The notes: generated by a model not told the origin, from the sequence alone. Shown: positions 23,413 to 37,390, counted from the first letter of the stretch. The stretch: DNA of 64,000 nt from Druceiella hillmani (GCA_039881145.1 JAYKKI010000095.1:124001-188000); one strand, 5' to 3'. Translations and numbers: made by a program.

Positions 23413-26019
23413 TGCTGGCGGTTGTGATCAAAAAACATATCGTTAGATTTGATAAAACTAACTTATTTCATTTATTAATATATTTTCTTACATCACTGAT
23501 TTCTTCGTCCATTGAAATTGCTGAAATTTTTGGATAAAATCCAATAATATTTTGAAGACTCTTTATTTATTAACCCGGCAAGTTACAGAAAATTAATAAT
23601 AATTAATTATTTACAAAGGGTATTTTCTATGTATTTCCACTATTTTAATGAACTTAAATGACGCTTTTTAGTCAAGCTTTCTTTTATTTTTATACACTAT
23701 TAACAGTTTTTCATTTGCTCTGGGGTCATTTTGCATTTATCAACCAATTATAAATAGGACAGTGTTATTCATTCGATGCGTATTGGTATGTTTGCTCCTT
23801 TTTCTTTCCACATGTGTCAACGATTTACTAAATACTTCCAAACAAATTCAAAATTAAAACAGAACTAGCATGGCTTGGTGATGAATTCTGGATTCCCTAA
23901 ATGGCTATTTATGGCAATTTTATCAACGTTGAATAATCTCTTTAAAATTGCTGAACGCTGTCTCCTATGTTATCGTATTTACCTGGACTGAGAAATAGAA
24001 ATTTGCTATTTGGATAGTTGAAGATAATGTCTGTTATTTCTTGTCTTTGCCTCATTTACATCAAATTATAACAACTGAAAAAATACACATTAAATGTAAC
24101 TATAATTTCGTTGTTCCTTCAAATTAATTATTAATTCAGCACAGGAATATGAATTTAAAAATGATGTATTCGAATCTTGGAATCAATCGGCCCTTCTTTA
24201 CTTTTTGTAAATTATGCCCACATTAAAGAAATATCCAAATATCGCCTTTGTATTAAAATTGTTCAACAAGTAGATAAGTATGAATGGTAGAGAAATATAA
24301 CAGGTATGGCTGTTCCAATTTCTTTAAGTTTTATCGACAAATAGAACACAAGAAATATATATTCCATAATATTTATAACGTTATCTATAGGAGGGCGCAT
24401 TTGATTATTTAAAAAAACATAGGGGTGGCAAAAAATCATCAGTGAAAGCAAAAAACTAAATGGCAGTATGTATGTATACGCATAAAAACCAGTAGAAATA
24501 TCAGTACAAAGTTTTTGCTCATTTATGACCAACAAAATTTACAAAATATTGTGGAGGGTAGTTTTAGGTAGACTTAGATTATAGTACTCTTTCATCCCTT
24601 TTTTTAATTTCTTCTGGCAGTGGAATAGGAAATTAGCACTTACTGTATAAGTATTAAAACCAAATATTCAGTACTGTACTTATATTACAGAAAATTTCAA
24701 AGCATTAAAAGTTTTTAATGACAAAAAATTATTATGTAAAAGCAAAGAAAAATAAAATGAAATAATTTTTTATTTATTCTGATTTTACAAAAATAAATAT
24801 TTATAAATTATTATTAGTGTTTTTAAACACTATTTTTACATAATACATACAATAACAATATTGTGAACTTAGCCTAATTAGAGTCATTGTCATTTGTTGG
24901 TATTCGAATTGTAAAATTTATTAAATTTATTAAAATAAAAAGGGACACCCATCCAACTCACTGAACAGAGCCAACAGCTGAAAAATTAATTATTTAAATT
25001 AAGTTTTGTAAGTAAAATGGTACCACACTAAGGATTCCAAAAGAATGGCGCACAGTAAACGCTTTCTTAGCCAAACGTACCTATTCCGCCAATAACCCCT
25101 GTCTGGTCCTGAGTTCGGGTACATATTATCGTGCAAATTAAAAAAATTCGAAACGTAATGTTAGAAGAATAGCGCCAAATACAAAGAATTCTTATAAGAA
25201 AATATTTATAAATAATTTCTACTTATAAAAAGTTTAACCATGTTAATCTTGACAGAGAAGTTTGCAAATGTTCAATGTTGATTTCAGAATAAATTCTAAA
25301 TATTCCTTTCTCCTATATTTGCTTTATACCAAATCTTTTTCTTTTAAAGAATGTCTCTTGCCATTTAGTAACTAGGTATATTAAAATTTTTAAATTCATT
25401 CATTAATATATTTAAATTTTCTACGATATATGCTAATACAAATAGTTCTACGTGTATAACATTACTAGTTGCAATAAAGCAAGATCAAATATTTAGAGAA
25501 TATTAACAACGGTCTCTCTACAAGAAGATCCCACATAAACGTTCACCCGGACTTTTCTTTATTGCAATCAAAATTGTTGAAGTATACAAAATCATTGTGG
25601 GATATAAAGTACAAAGAAATCTGATGGCGAACTTGGTTTATATTTTGCAATAAAAAAACATCCGCGACTAACTATTGTTTATAGTTATATTTTTCTTCGT
25701 ATCGTTATCATTAGTCGGGATATTTTTCAGATGTCATGTTGATTTCAACATGATTCTGAATTAATTTATAAATCTATGTACCTGCAATATTGTATCCAAA
25801 GAAAGAATTAAGACAGTAATCAATTTACAGTCCAATTATAAATTTATTAAATATTGCTGAACATCATATTATACCATTTCCTTTGTCATTCACATTTTCA
25901 TAAATATTTGGGAAACGCCGGTGTAAATTGCATAACTTTCACATTTCTTCAGTCATAGATAATATTAGCTTGGCTAATAAACTGTCAACAATTTTTACTA
26001 AAAAATGTTTATGATACAC
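23413..26019. other. AT-rich non-coding stretch, no gene seen
   Basis: No domain-bearing frame. It carries no long simple repeats, unlike most of the window. Confidence 0.5.
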
Positions 26020-26542
26020 TTAATTTAAGTATGCACCATTATTATCTACTACTTTCTCGAGAATATGCCTTTCTCGTAAAATTCCGGTGACTTTCATATA
26101 AAAAACTGTGCGAGATCGTCTTGGAGATCTTCTTTAACGTCTATTCACGTAAATAGTTACTTAGAGCCCTCAATAAATGGTAATAAATAAGCGCAATATC
26201 GAGCGAATATGGTGGATGAATAAGGAGAACCCAGCCGAGCTCGATCTGAGCTAGTCGAAGTTACGTTTCGGTGTAATAAACTGTTTACAAGTATCAACTC
26301 TGCACTGAAAGTGATAACTCGTGGGGTATCCGCACATCGTATTTTGAAACTTTCCCAATTCGTGCTGTTTCTACGGTGCCATGACTGCAATGTAGGTCAT
26401 CTGCCAATTGATGAGTCCTCAGTCAAGATTCCTCCTAAATTAGGCGTGGTAATCGCTGAAAGTTCAATTCAACAGGACTTTCGGTACGGGGTTCGACGAG
26501 GTTATATTACAATTCTATTGAAGCTAACTCGTAAATTAGCAT
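26020..26542 (-). pseudogene. Mariner-family transposase, internally deleted relic
   Basis: The minus strand encodes both ends of a mariner transposase but not its middle. One frame gives LVEPRTESPVELN, RTHQLADDLHCSHGTVETA and RIGKVSKYDVRIPHELS, which is the second helix-turn-helix and linker (family: TTRELAxxLxCSHxTV, LGKVxKxGxWVPHELS). After about 35 codons comes GWVLLIHPPYSLDIA, then YYHLLRALSNYL (family HPPYSPDLAPSDYHLF), at about 26165-26230. The C-terminus VVDNNGAYLN ends at the stop 26020-26022. Mariner transposases are about 345 residues; here over 100 are missing, including the first two catalytic aspartates. Several stops and frameshifts occur. I could not find convincing terminal inverted repeats. 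Confidence 0.88.
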
Positions 26543-28975
26543 AAAAAGTGTAGTGAAGTTTGATTTTGAAATGTATTACAGAAGGAAAATTTACATGCAC
26601 GTTTCGCATATATATTGCAAGAAATTATTGTTTTATTTGTGAATATACTATCAACAAAGTGGTTGTAAAATATGTGATGTAATATAATTATAATTTTCTG
26701 ACAGATATGTTATGGTTTTGGTGTTTAAGTAGTCTAATCTAATGCTAAAAAATTTATAACGAATATTTCTATCATTTCCTAATGCAGCTGACTTGAAACT
26801 TGATACGCATACTCATTTCCATTGACAATACATGATGATGGTCAAAATGTGAAAATCGAGATAGAAAGGGATAAGTAAAGGAAGTTCTTAACTCTAGTTG
26901 TGTATATATGTATATGTTTATATATATACATATATATATATATATTAGTGTGTGTGTGTGTGTGTGCGTGTGTGTGTGTATGTGTGTTTGTGTTTATGGG
27001 TATAATATTTAAAGGTAAGCTCATTGCGTGAACGCAATTTTTCACATGCGAAATCGAGTCTAATGGATTATATTTGGCCTTACGTATTTAAGTAGTAGCT
27101 GAGATTATGGTCCTTATTGCAAGAATACTCATGTCACGCATCGGAAATGTTTTCCCATTAAAAAAATCTACGCGCTTCCAATTCTTTCTGAATAGAGTTC
27201 TTTGCTGAATCCTATTCCACAGAAGCACTAATAATTTGTTGTAATAACTTATAATTATTAACAATTGAATGATCCTATCAGTAGTCAAGAAAGTAGAATG
27301 CATTTATAATTCACTAGCTAATTCATTTCGAATATGCAAAATTGGACTTAAATTTAGGGTTCTTTAGTACTTTGTTACTTTTGCTCCAACCAAATGCTGA
27401 CTCAGTTATTTAATGAGAAGTATATCCTATATCCTTTTGTTTCTTTTACATTGTTTGTAAATGTGCAAGAACAGGATTAAATGATTCTCCGTTACATTAA
27501 TTGAAGTGCAAGTTTAATAAATGGTGAACAGCAAAAATAACAAATCCATTGCACAAATACATATTAAAACTTCTTTATTCATTAAGCTGCTGGTGTGGGT
27601 TTAATAGAAATTTGTATTAACTCTCGGTAATCAAAAATCAGAAAAAGTACTAATTTCTGCCAGAACTGTGCTAACTGGTTCAAGTCAGAGGGAGCATCTA
27701 CAAATGTACCTACAAGGGATTTGACAGTTTTATTTTCATCAACAAGTAGTATTGCTGACTATCAGCAACATGACATTTATTGAATCCCGTAGTGTTAGTA
27801 ATATTTAATTTCTTATATCTCAGATTCGTACACGTTTTATTTTTATTATCAAGTTAACGAAGTTTCTTTTTGAAATGCTTTAACTTTGACTGCCCGAGCT
27901 GTGTTATAGTTTCTTATTAATATGACAAATAATATAAATTTCTATCATCTACTATTTTTATATAATAATAGTCCAAATATACCGTAAATGCCAAAATAAA
28001 CACAATTTAATCGTCTAAAATTCTTATTAAAATAAAATACTAAGTAAGACGGCGTTACTGTCGGTAGTATCATTGAAGTAGAATTAAGCTAATTTAGTAT
28101 AATTAAAAAAAACACATGAAAAAGAAATTTTGAGTAACAAAAATTCCTTTCCTCGCTTCTGCTGATCGCATAATTCGTCCCTAATGATTTCAAAATAATA
28201 TTTTTCTGTTATAAGGAAACAATTGAACAGAAAATTGTTTTCAAATATAAAGTCAAGGTATGTATAAAAATACAGAGGCATAACAAATTTAAAAAAAGGA
28301 TAAAATATAAATAAAAAAGAGGAAATCTAATTGTGCATTTGTCTGCATGTGACATGTTAACATAATTAATTCATTTATAAAATATATTTGCAAGATGACA
28401 TATAGAACAAAGCGCCAAAAGCGCATGGAATGTTAAGAAATGTTATTAATAAATACATATTATTAGGTTTAAATAGAAATATATACAGTGTTTGTAAACT
28501 TCCTACTATTCTCCAAATTCTGTTCAAATTTGACTGTCTGAACAAATTCACAGTGGTTTATTACCATTACATTTAAGGATATTGTTTGTGCAGATATATA
28601 TAGAAAGACAAATTCGGCCTAATAAATGGTTTTCATTCAAATTAGATTACAGCGAAGATAGTAATCAAATGATTCATAGAGCAAAATGGTAAAACGGAAA
28701 CAAATTTTACATTCAAATTAATTTAAACTACGCGTTTTCCCGACTACGAAACGCCTGCTATTAGCAAAGAAGTATTCATAGCTTTTGATTAAAGTAATTG
28801 AGCTTTTAGAGGGCATAGAAATTCACTAATTTTCCTACGTTAACCATACAATTTTATTGTGTTCAGCATAATTTTTAAACTTTTCATTTTCTCGAAATAA
28901 ATGTTTTTTTAAATGATTTGTGGCGACGTTTTCTAATTATAAATTTTTTGAACCACTAGAATATAGACCAGCCTA
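26543..28975. other. AT-rich stretch with one compound microsatellite
   Basis: Contains the TA/TG array at 26903-26993. No gene seen. Confidence 0.5.
26903..26993. repeat. Compound (TA)n-(TG)n microsatellite
   Basis: Interrupted TA array to 26945, then TG array with one CG and a few TA/TT interruptions. Confidence 0.9.
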
Positions 28976-29011
28976 TATATGTGTATATACGCATATAGAC
29001 ACACACAGCAC

Positions 29012-29065
<54 letters not shown>
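29012..29065. repeat. (TA)n microsatellite
   Basis: TA array with one TG interruption, preceded by an imperfect TA/CA tract from 28974. Confidence 0.95.
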
Positions 29066-29067
<2 letters not shown>

Positions 29068-32004
29068 TCCACCATAAATTACTAAATTTCTGCAATTAAT
29101 AAATTTAATTAAATGAGACTATAGTACATGCAGGTTCTTACACAGCAAGTCAAAACCAACCCAAAACAAAATATTTATTTAATATAAATGTCGGTATTTT
29201 GATAATATAAATATTTTGAAGAAGGAAAGTTTTATTTTCTGTAAAAAAAGTAAAAAGTATTTAAACTTATAGAGTTTCGATTAATTTTACCTAGTCTACA
29301 AAGCAATAGTGTCATAAACTTTTATTCTGATATATCATATGTTAGTTTTGCAACAGTTAATTTCGTAACACACCGCTAGTTATGCTACTCGTTGAACTAT
29401 TTTCTCTTCCTCGGTATCCTAGGTCCTTCATGTCGCATCATTATATATATTCTTTCAGACATAACACGGTTTGATTTTTTTTATGTATCCATGTATTTAC
29501 TTTCAAAATTATTATTTCCTTTTCCATTTTTATTTATTTTTTTTTCTTTTCAATTTAACTCCAATATTTTGTAATCCACTTTGAGACTAATTATTTTTAT
29601 TCTTTCTTACGTTTGATTGGAACCGATCATTCTTCCACCAAACGTGCACACAGCCTATTTACTATATAAATACATTCAAGGATTTATTAAAAAAAAATAT
29701 AGTGAACGCAATTTATTAATATTTCAATGATTATTATATTGTTACTAGGTAATTTTTCGTACAGTAAGTTTTTAAATATCTTGTAAGTTATCTTTTAATT
29801 CAATTTCTACTTCAAAGACAAATTTTTATCACTCAACAAATTAGCAATTATACTAGTTTGTTTGTCGGAATTGACGTGGCTCATGAATAGGTGAGTCGCT
29901 ACATTAAAAAATTTTGTTTTCAATATTTATTAATATAGAATACACATACATTTTTTTAACTTTACGAATTATTTTATTTATCATCTTGAAATATTTCATT
30001 AAAGTAGCATAAAATTAATAAATTTAATGATTAAACTTAGTAGAAATTTTCCAATACAGAAGTCGTGAAAAGCTACATTTTAACACCTCTCTTAGCCAGA
30101 AGAAAAACATAAATAATTATCTCGACAAAAGGAAACTGTTTGCATCTGTCGTAGCGTTGGATAATTTTATTACATATTTCAAGGAAATTATAATGAAAAA
30201 ATTTAAACTATGTGTTCCAGAAAATATATCGTTATTTTCATTATATATAATTAGATCCTCATTTAAATTAAAAAGAAATGCAAGGCGGTTTTCATGCTAT
30301 TTGAATGTGTGGAAAACATCATACATAATTTTTTTGTAGCATTTTAAAATTAAATCACGTAATTTTTATAATTTTGTGTCAATCAAATTGAAATGAATCG
30401 TCTTCTATTCCATAACGATGGCGCATTGAGGTTTATATATTCTTCTAATAAATATTGCACTCCTTTCATTGGATTGAGTACAATCCCTCATAATAAAATA
30501 TTAAATTTATCAGTCAGAAACGGAGGATGATAACCACTACATATTGTATTTATTCTATGATACGTTTCCGTCTGTCATGCAAAAATAATAGTTTTTAAAA
30601 AAAATACAGCCTTCAAATAAAATAAAACTTCAAACAATAGCATAATGTTCATTCTAATGCTAAACAAACTAAGTTATAAATATGTCCCATCCTTCATTGT
30701 TTGGTACATTATTGCTATTAAAGAATCATTCTTTTACGACGGCCACCGGTTTGGTAATAATGTAGCTGTAACATGGCTTTTCCGTTTCCTTTGCAATTCC
30801 ATAAGCTGCAACAGTATTTTTACTTCACTCGTGGATTTTATCGTTGCTGACTTGTCCTTTTTTATGTGTTAATAGGAAAAAAACTTGCCTCATTCCCTTT
30901 TATCATTATGATAACATACAATGTCGTCTTCAAATAACCCAAGGTGTTTTGCATATTAATCAGAATATAAACCAATAGAAATTTCAGAGTTTGTGTGCGA
31001 TGTCATTTACAAGAGCAAGTTAAAAGGTTATTTATTTTAGAATTTGATATAAAAGAGCTGTAGAGACGTTACTAAAATTTCACACAAAATATTCTCGGAA
31101 GCCGTTTAACGTAGATACTTAAAATTTGGCGTAATTGTAAAGCCTACTAAGATACATATATCTTAATAAATCGCACATGGAAATTTCTGAGGAGATTAAG
31201 AAAACATTCGAATTTTGTATATTCTCTATATTATGTGAGATATGAAAGGAAAAAGCTATTTTGTAAAGATTTTTTCAGAATTTTTCGTAAGGAAGTTCAA
31301 GAGATATTTTTGAAAATGTTCACAAAAATATATTCCTTGCTCTATGTCTAAAATTACCATAGTGAAAATTGTAAGAAAACAGCATTATTAGGAGTTCCCT
31401 GAAATTTCCGGACACTACAGCGATGATTGTAAATTAGATAGTGTACGATAATTTTACGTTTAAATACATTAGGCAAGATGTGAACATGGTAAAAAATTCA
31501 GTTTAATTTGTTAACATTTACACAGTTAATTGTTTATGTCAACTTTAGTTTGTAAAAAACGCCCGTAGAGTGATTTGTCTTTAACAAATTTATATGTATT
31601 ACCATTTATAGTACAATGTATCGAACAAACATAGTGGATACGCAATTCGATCAAGAAATATTATGGGTACGAACTTATTGAAATTAGTAGTAGAAGGAAG
31701 TAGGTTTCTTTAGGAAAAGAGAAAGTCAAGACTTCAGTTTTTCGAGACTTTAGATTATAATTAGTATTGATTTCCAAATATCTTAATTATTATCAAAATA
31801 CATTTTACATTTGAAAATTAAATTGAGTGGCAGAATTACTTTTTATAGTTTTACCATTTATGGGTATAATAAGCCCAAAAATAACAGAAAGAATATTGCT
31901 CGTACACTTTAAACATTGTGTTAGAATACTAAGTTTTTTTTTTAAAAATTAGTCCACCTACATTATAATTCCACTTAGAATTTTAAATCGTTAATATTTT
32001 AATT
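29066..32004. other. AT-rich non-coding stretch, no gene seen
   Basis: Only short low-complexity frames. No repeat structure recognised. Confidence 0.5.
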
Positions 32005-32345
32005 GTTCTGTATACTCGTTCTATCATATCTTTCGTTAAGCCAACTTTTAGGATTATAAACCGAATGAAAGTACCCTGTAGGTTTGGATGATCAGTGAGT
32101 AAGAACAAAAATAAAGAAAAAAATATGGTTTAAAAGCTATAACTCTTTATTACGTGTACCAAAAACTTGGATTGTTGCAGCAATACAAGGCTATAGGTCT
32201 CAGTAGCGATTTCAACCTGATATCTTAAGCCATTTTTGGCAAAAAGAGTTTTGCCAGACTGATGGTTTAATACAAAATGAACTAAATTAACCGTTTAGGG
32301 TTTGTTTCTAGGAAGGGTTGAGGTGTTGAGGGTTTGAGGGATAGA
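32005..32345 (+). repeat. Diverged dispersed repeat, partner of 18.9 kb
   Basis: Shares TAAGCCAACTTTTAGGATTA, AGCAATACAAGGCTATAGG and GATATCTTAAGCCATTTTTGG with the copy at 18915-19215. Strongly diverged, non-coding. Confidence 0.55.
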
Positions 32346-34363
32346 ACTTCAATAAACGCAAGGAGGCTAAACTAGGAAAATGAATGATTGACAATAAACA
32401 AGTTTACTGTACGATATTCTGATTTTATTCTTAGTCTTACTCTCTTAATAAAACGGTCGTGTCATATAGTTTTCAGCATCTACTGTTTTAGTAGCTACCA
32501 CAGTCCTTGTTTTGACGTAAAAACATCTCACACCGCAAGCTTGCATGCAGGGAATATTGGCATTACGAAACTATGTACGTCATGGGCATTTCCGTATTCT
32601 TATATTGTTATATAATTGTTATATAATTGCTATGTTTTGTTATATAATTCGACATCTCATGTAAATGGGAAAATAAAAAGAAATCCACAAGTGGATACGT
32701 CAAGAGATTTAATAAAATATTTCCTAGCTTGTTTCTTAGTAGATTGGCCCAAAAGCAAATTTACCATTATACAGAAATTAAGATTTAACAATAAAATTTA
32801 ACATGACATCTTTTTGCTCTCTGTTCATTAGGAAAGAGCTTGGTGAGACAAATTATATAATGATATTAAATCAAAAGTTATTAGACGTTGAAATTAACAG
32901 CGGTGCACAGGCAAGTTACTACATTGACGTTTAGTATGTTTATTGCATTCAACACAAGAACAGAAAGTTACTTTGACCACGATGATCTTAAATAATGCGC
33001 AATAAAAAGAGAAGAGAACAAGAAATGTGTAAAATGAAAAAAAAATAAATGTATTGTGACAAAAGATACTTCTGCATTATTAGAAGCGAGGATGTCCCCA
33101 CTTCATTAGGGGGACATATTATTTATGAACTAGTTGTCAGTGGATTTTTGCATGCATAATATTGTACTTATAGAACATTATGTAAAAGATTTTATTAGTG
33201 CATTTAGTACGAAATTCAATGCTTGAGTGTTTGCTCTCTATTTATTTTAATATAAAGTAGATCATATTTTTAATTCAAATAATTTTTAAGTGCTTTATTT
33301 TATATAAGAAACCAAAAATACACATAAATAAATATATTTTGGTCTAATATTCAATTTAATTATTTGCTTATTTTGATTCAATTATTTAACCGTTACATAA
33401 AAGTAATATCACGCAATAAACGAATTCTTACATTTTGTTTCATTTTCTATGGAAAATATTATAATCGAATTCCGCGTAATGAAAAGATTTGTACTCTGAC
33501 AATGTGCACATAGCAGATTTCACCCGAAATTAACCATAGTCTACGTTATAGCCTCTCGGCTTGTAATGATTATGACGAAGCTGAAATCTGTGTACAAATT
33601 CAATAGTTCAACTAACAACAAATCAATATTAACCAAAGTCTTAGTCTGAAATCCAACTCCATCTTAATATCTGATTGCGTCTTTTATTAATTACTGCGAA
33701 TGATGTCACTAAATTCTACTTTAATAGGATATTATGGAGAAGAAAATCGACCTTTTTATAACCCATAAGATACGTATACCTTAAATGACATGTTTTTAAT
33801 AACAACAAGATTTCAGCGTTATTTGTGTCAAATGTATGGTTATAATTCTACGCTTTAAAAAAATGTTGCCCATTAAAGAAACTAATCAAATACAATTTAA
33901 TAACATAACTAAAATTTTAAAATACGCAAGGGAAGGAATACTACATATATTAATATAGAAACAAAAAATAAGTCGGGAATGATTAGCGGTGCATTTGATG
34001 TTGTGATTACGTACTAAATCCGACTATCTAAAAAGAAATATAATATATTAATTATATAAAATACTTTAGCTCATCTTATGATTGCAAAACGCAAACAACT
34101 ACAATAATAGAAACACAACTACATGGAAAAGTCCAGTTCAGTATAAATGCTCAAATATTGCGAGAGGCTACCCGTCTTGATATTTTTTTATGAGCTATAA
34201 AATTGATTATAATTCAGGATTGATAATTAATCAGTTTTTAGTGTAATTTGATTTAATGTGTATTTTTTCTTTATCATTAATAGTAAATTTTCCTATGTAT
34301 TTTCTTTCCACATATATTTTTCTCCCTATATGTTCTGTCGTCCTACATTATACATCGTTTTAA
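32346..34363. other. AT-rich non-coding stretch, no gene seen
   Basis: GTTATATAATT occurs three times at 32606-32650. The frames at 32388-32801 have no domain content. Confidence 0.5.
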
Positions 34364-34451
34364 AATGGAAGCTGAAAAGAAAACTTGACTACTATCCTTA
34401 ACAGATTTAACTCTTATGGATCGTAGTCAAGTTTCCTTTTCTGCTACCATT
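34364..34451. repeat. Hairpin with ~34-bp stem
   Basis: Left arm 34364-34397 and right arm 34418-34451 share AAAACTTGACTACTATCC / GGATCGTAGTCAAGTTT and GAAAAG / CTTTTC, with a few mismatches. The loop is about 20 nt and carries AACAGATTTAACT. It is the size of a microRNA precursor, but it could equally be a foldback relic. Nothing in the sequence shows transcription. Confidence 0.7.
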
Positions 34452-35029
34452 GTAAGAATACACTGTGAATGAAAAGTTTTACTCATTTTTATTAAATATA
34501 ATTATATTCAGATAGATATAGATGATGATGTATAAAAATCAGATTATTTAGAATTTACGCAAAATTCTTTGTATAAAGAGTTTTTTCCTTCCTTAATTAT
34601 TTTCGAAAGTACTTTCCATTCTCTTCCAATATCTTATTTTCACAATATTTACACTACTCTCCTTATTCTCATGTGACTGATCTTCACACAAAATAACCTC
34701 AAAAGTCGTTGTTTCTTAAAGTCGTTGTTTTGCCAGATTCCGTGTATGGAGTGCAAATGAAATTCTCCTACGACATTGCTGTCCGCTTTTATCTTTTCGT
34801 CCGCCTGCAAGAGGCCTCTAGCTTTCAAGTCAAATAATCTGTAGACCCGAAATTTACACTTACCATCTAGTGCTTCGGTTTAATTTTAAATAGTGTATTT
34901 AAAATTGCATATAATTGAATCTCAGGCAGGTTGCATACATACAAAATAGAGTTCTATTTTTTATAATTAAATATCTTCAAAGCAAGGTCTGTCAGTAAAT
35001 TGTATAATAATAAAAATAATTTTAGAGAG
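34452..35029. other. Non-coding stretch, slightly less AT-rich
   Basis: A direct repeat of AAAGTCGTTGTTT (34701 and 34718) and a GC-richer patch at 34735-34830. No reading frame supported. Confidence 0.45.
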
Positions 35030-35605
35030 GACCAATGTAACCATGGTCTGATAATGAACTCCGGGGATACTTTAAGTAACTCTTCAACGGATAAGAGCAA
35101 AAGGCCTTCTTTATAAAAGTGATATCGAGTTTGGACACAATTTACATGTCTTTATAGGTCATATAGTCACATATGATAGTCAGGGTCTCATGGAGGAGCT
35201 GGGAAGTGATAACAGATCTCATCAAGTAAGAAAAAAGTTCAACGAATTTGAATGAATTTAACTTGTCTTGTGGAGTCGATTGATTAAAAATTGTAAATGA
35301 TCCTCAACGGTATGATATAGATTTATGCTTGTATGACTTTTCTTAAAGGAACTTTCGATCACAACTAGTGGCCAGGGTCTGATTAGGAAGCCGAATTTGC
35401 AAAGGTAGTCCTCCATTACGAGAAGTAATTCATTGAATTTGAATTATTTTAAATTATCGTGACGAATCTTTTTGGTCAAAAATGGCGGCCAAGATCTGAC
35501 GAGAGAATCATTTGGTGACGACAGGACTACCATCATGGTGAAGGATAGTGTCATAGACTTTGGATTAGTTTCACTTTTCTGACGAGTCATTTGGTCACAA
35601 GTGTT
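35030..35605 (+). repeat. Ancient tandem repeat, four diverged units
   Basis: Four related units begin near 35036, 35165, 35358 and 35474, followed by a partial at 35590. The recurring frame is GGTCACAA..TGG-GGCCAGGGTCTGA..GAGGA, then TTCATTGAATTTGAATTA, then TTATCGTGACGAATC. The last two full units are about 116 bp apart; the earlier spacings are longer and irregular. Units differ at many positions, so the array is old. Non-coding. Confidence 0.65.
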
Positions 35606-37217
35606 TGAAGAAAGAAATAGTAAATTATAACATAAACTTCTTTTTAGTAAAGGAAACTTTAAAAACGAAGAAATGTGGTTGTTTTACAATATAAAATATT
35701 AAAATTTGTTATATTAATTATTGTTTTAAATATTTAAACAATAAAAAATTATATAAGGCAATACATTTTCAATTGCTTGTAAATATGAATTTTCAATTCT
35801 TCACATTTCAAGTTATCACTTGTAAATCTATTAAGCCTCAGATAATAGTCAAGTATCAATGCCTCTTAATCTTATACTCACGTGTATGTACATCTACACA
35901 AAGGCAAACGAGCCCAACATGAGACAAAATCTCCAATAGTAGCAATATTTTGAACATTATTTATGAATATAAATATTCGGTAACAAAATTTTACCGCAAA
36001 AGTTTTAAGTAATAGTCCTATTTTTATTATTTTATAATTTTCAGTGCGGTTATGATAAAATAGTCATTTGAAATCGGTTAAATGTTTCTCCAAAATAGTT
36101 TTATTTTTTTCTGAAATCTATTCCAAAAGACCTTGTTTTCACCTGTTGCAATTTAAATTCGTACTTAACAGGTTATTTATACTTTTTGAAAAATATTAAA
36201 AGGATTGCATTAGCATCGAGGAGTGTCTCAAAGAAGTGTATAATAAAAGAAAAGCAGAAAGAAAAGTTAAAGAAACGTTAGTGGATAAGCGCGAATCACA
36301 TCTGAGTCTAAGTGTATGTACATGCGTTTGTTGCATGTATAAGCATTTTCAATGGCTCCTAAATTCTGAATGACGCGTCCATATGACTATGATATTTTTT
36401 ATAGTGCTTAGACAAATGAACAAAAACCATAATTCATGCCTGTAAATTCATTCCGCCCCAGACATTTATCCTAGAAAAATTATAAAAAAATTAATTTAAT
36501 TGGGACTGACTCTAATTATCCAAATCGGTCCGTAAACAGTACCAATTGCGTGTTTTTATAACCTAGGAATTATTATTTTTGGAGCTAAAGAGCAAACATT
36601 TTATATTTTTTTATTCCTTTTTTAACACTTTTATTGTATTTCAGCGATGAAGAGTTTGAATAAGCTCTATTAAAAATATTAATGCACCTTTTTACCAAAG
36701 ATAAAACTATTTATTTGAAATGCTACTAAAATCAATTTTGATGAAAGTACTGTGTGGCTTTATTCCAGACCACAATATACCTTTATTCATTTATTACATG
36801 CTAAACTATTATTATGACTCTACCATTCCACACCATTTTTGGTTATATTAATTGTTTGCTGGTCATAACTGGAATATTTTTCTGCCTAAAATATTTTGTC
36901 ATAAATAAAAAATGTATGACAATTTTTATTTCCGTTTTATTTATATCGAAAAAAGTCCGGTATAAATATCTATATATTTAATGTTGCATGAGCTATCGAG
37001 CAATTTGCATTTATATAGTATGTCGACCCGTAGTCATGAATCATTAAGATTTGGTCAGAAGTTTTTTTTCGTTTATCAATCCTAAATGGAATATGCTTGG
37101 TATTCTGATATGAGTAGATTGTAATTTACCCAACTTGTATGTGGTATCCTTTTAGCTTTGATAATCAACGTTATACGTTTTTGCATTAAGGCAGTGTTGA
37201 AAGCAAAGAAAATGATG
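35606..37217. other. AT-rich non-coding stretch, no gene seen
   Basis: No repeat or reading frame that I can support. Confidence 0.5.
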
Positions 37218-37286
37218 GTGCTTTTTATTCACAATGAAATGAAACTACGTGATGTAGTATTATTTCTACTTTCTTTAATTTCTTTA

Positions 37287-37327
37287 CCACGACCTAGGTT
37301 TCGTTGTATTACAACATCTTCAGGTGG
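37287..37327 (-). ncRNA. Candidate minimal type-I hammerhead ribozyme, intact core
   Basis: On the minus strand, in order: CCAC (stem I 5'), CTGAAGA (core), one unpaired T, GTTGT-AAT-ACAAC (stem II), GAAAC, CTAG loop, GTC (cleavage triplet), GTGG (stem I 3'). Every conserved hammerhead core position is present. Stem III is only two pairs, as in the minimal hammerheads reported from Penelope-like elements. It lies antisense to the element's presumed sense strand. Activity is inferred, not shown. Confidence 0.6.
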
Positions 37328-37390
37328 GATATTAGCAAAGATTGTCGAATGTAGAATCTTTGCTATATTTTATTTAGATTGTATAATATC

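Noticed and set aside
23204..23446. 80-codon plus-strand frame
   Set aside because: It is the antisense of the RTE reverse-transcriptase fragment.
26157..26544. Two 77-codon frames on opposite strands
   Set aside because: Only short parts are in the true mariner frame. The relic is described as one pseudogene on the minus strand instead.
34835..34880. Minus-strand ATG|GTAAGT splice-donor-like site
   Set aside because: A single consensus match without an exon-like frame upstream is not evidence.
37287..37327. Type-III hammerhead reading using the long inverted arm as stem III
   Set aside because: With the pairing GACCTAGG/CCTAGGTC as stem III, the neighbouring stem I does not pair next to the cut site. 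The compact type-I reading satisfies all stems.
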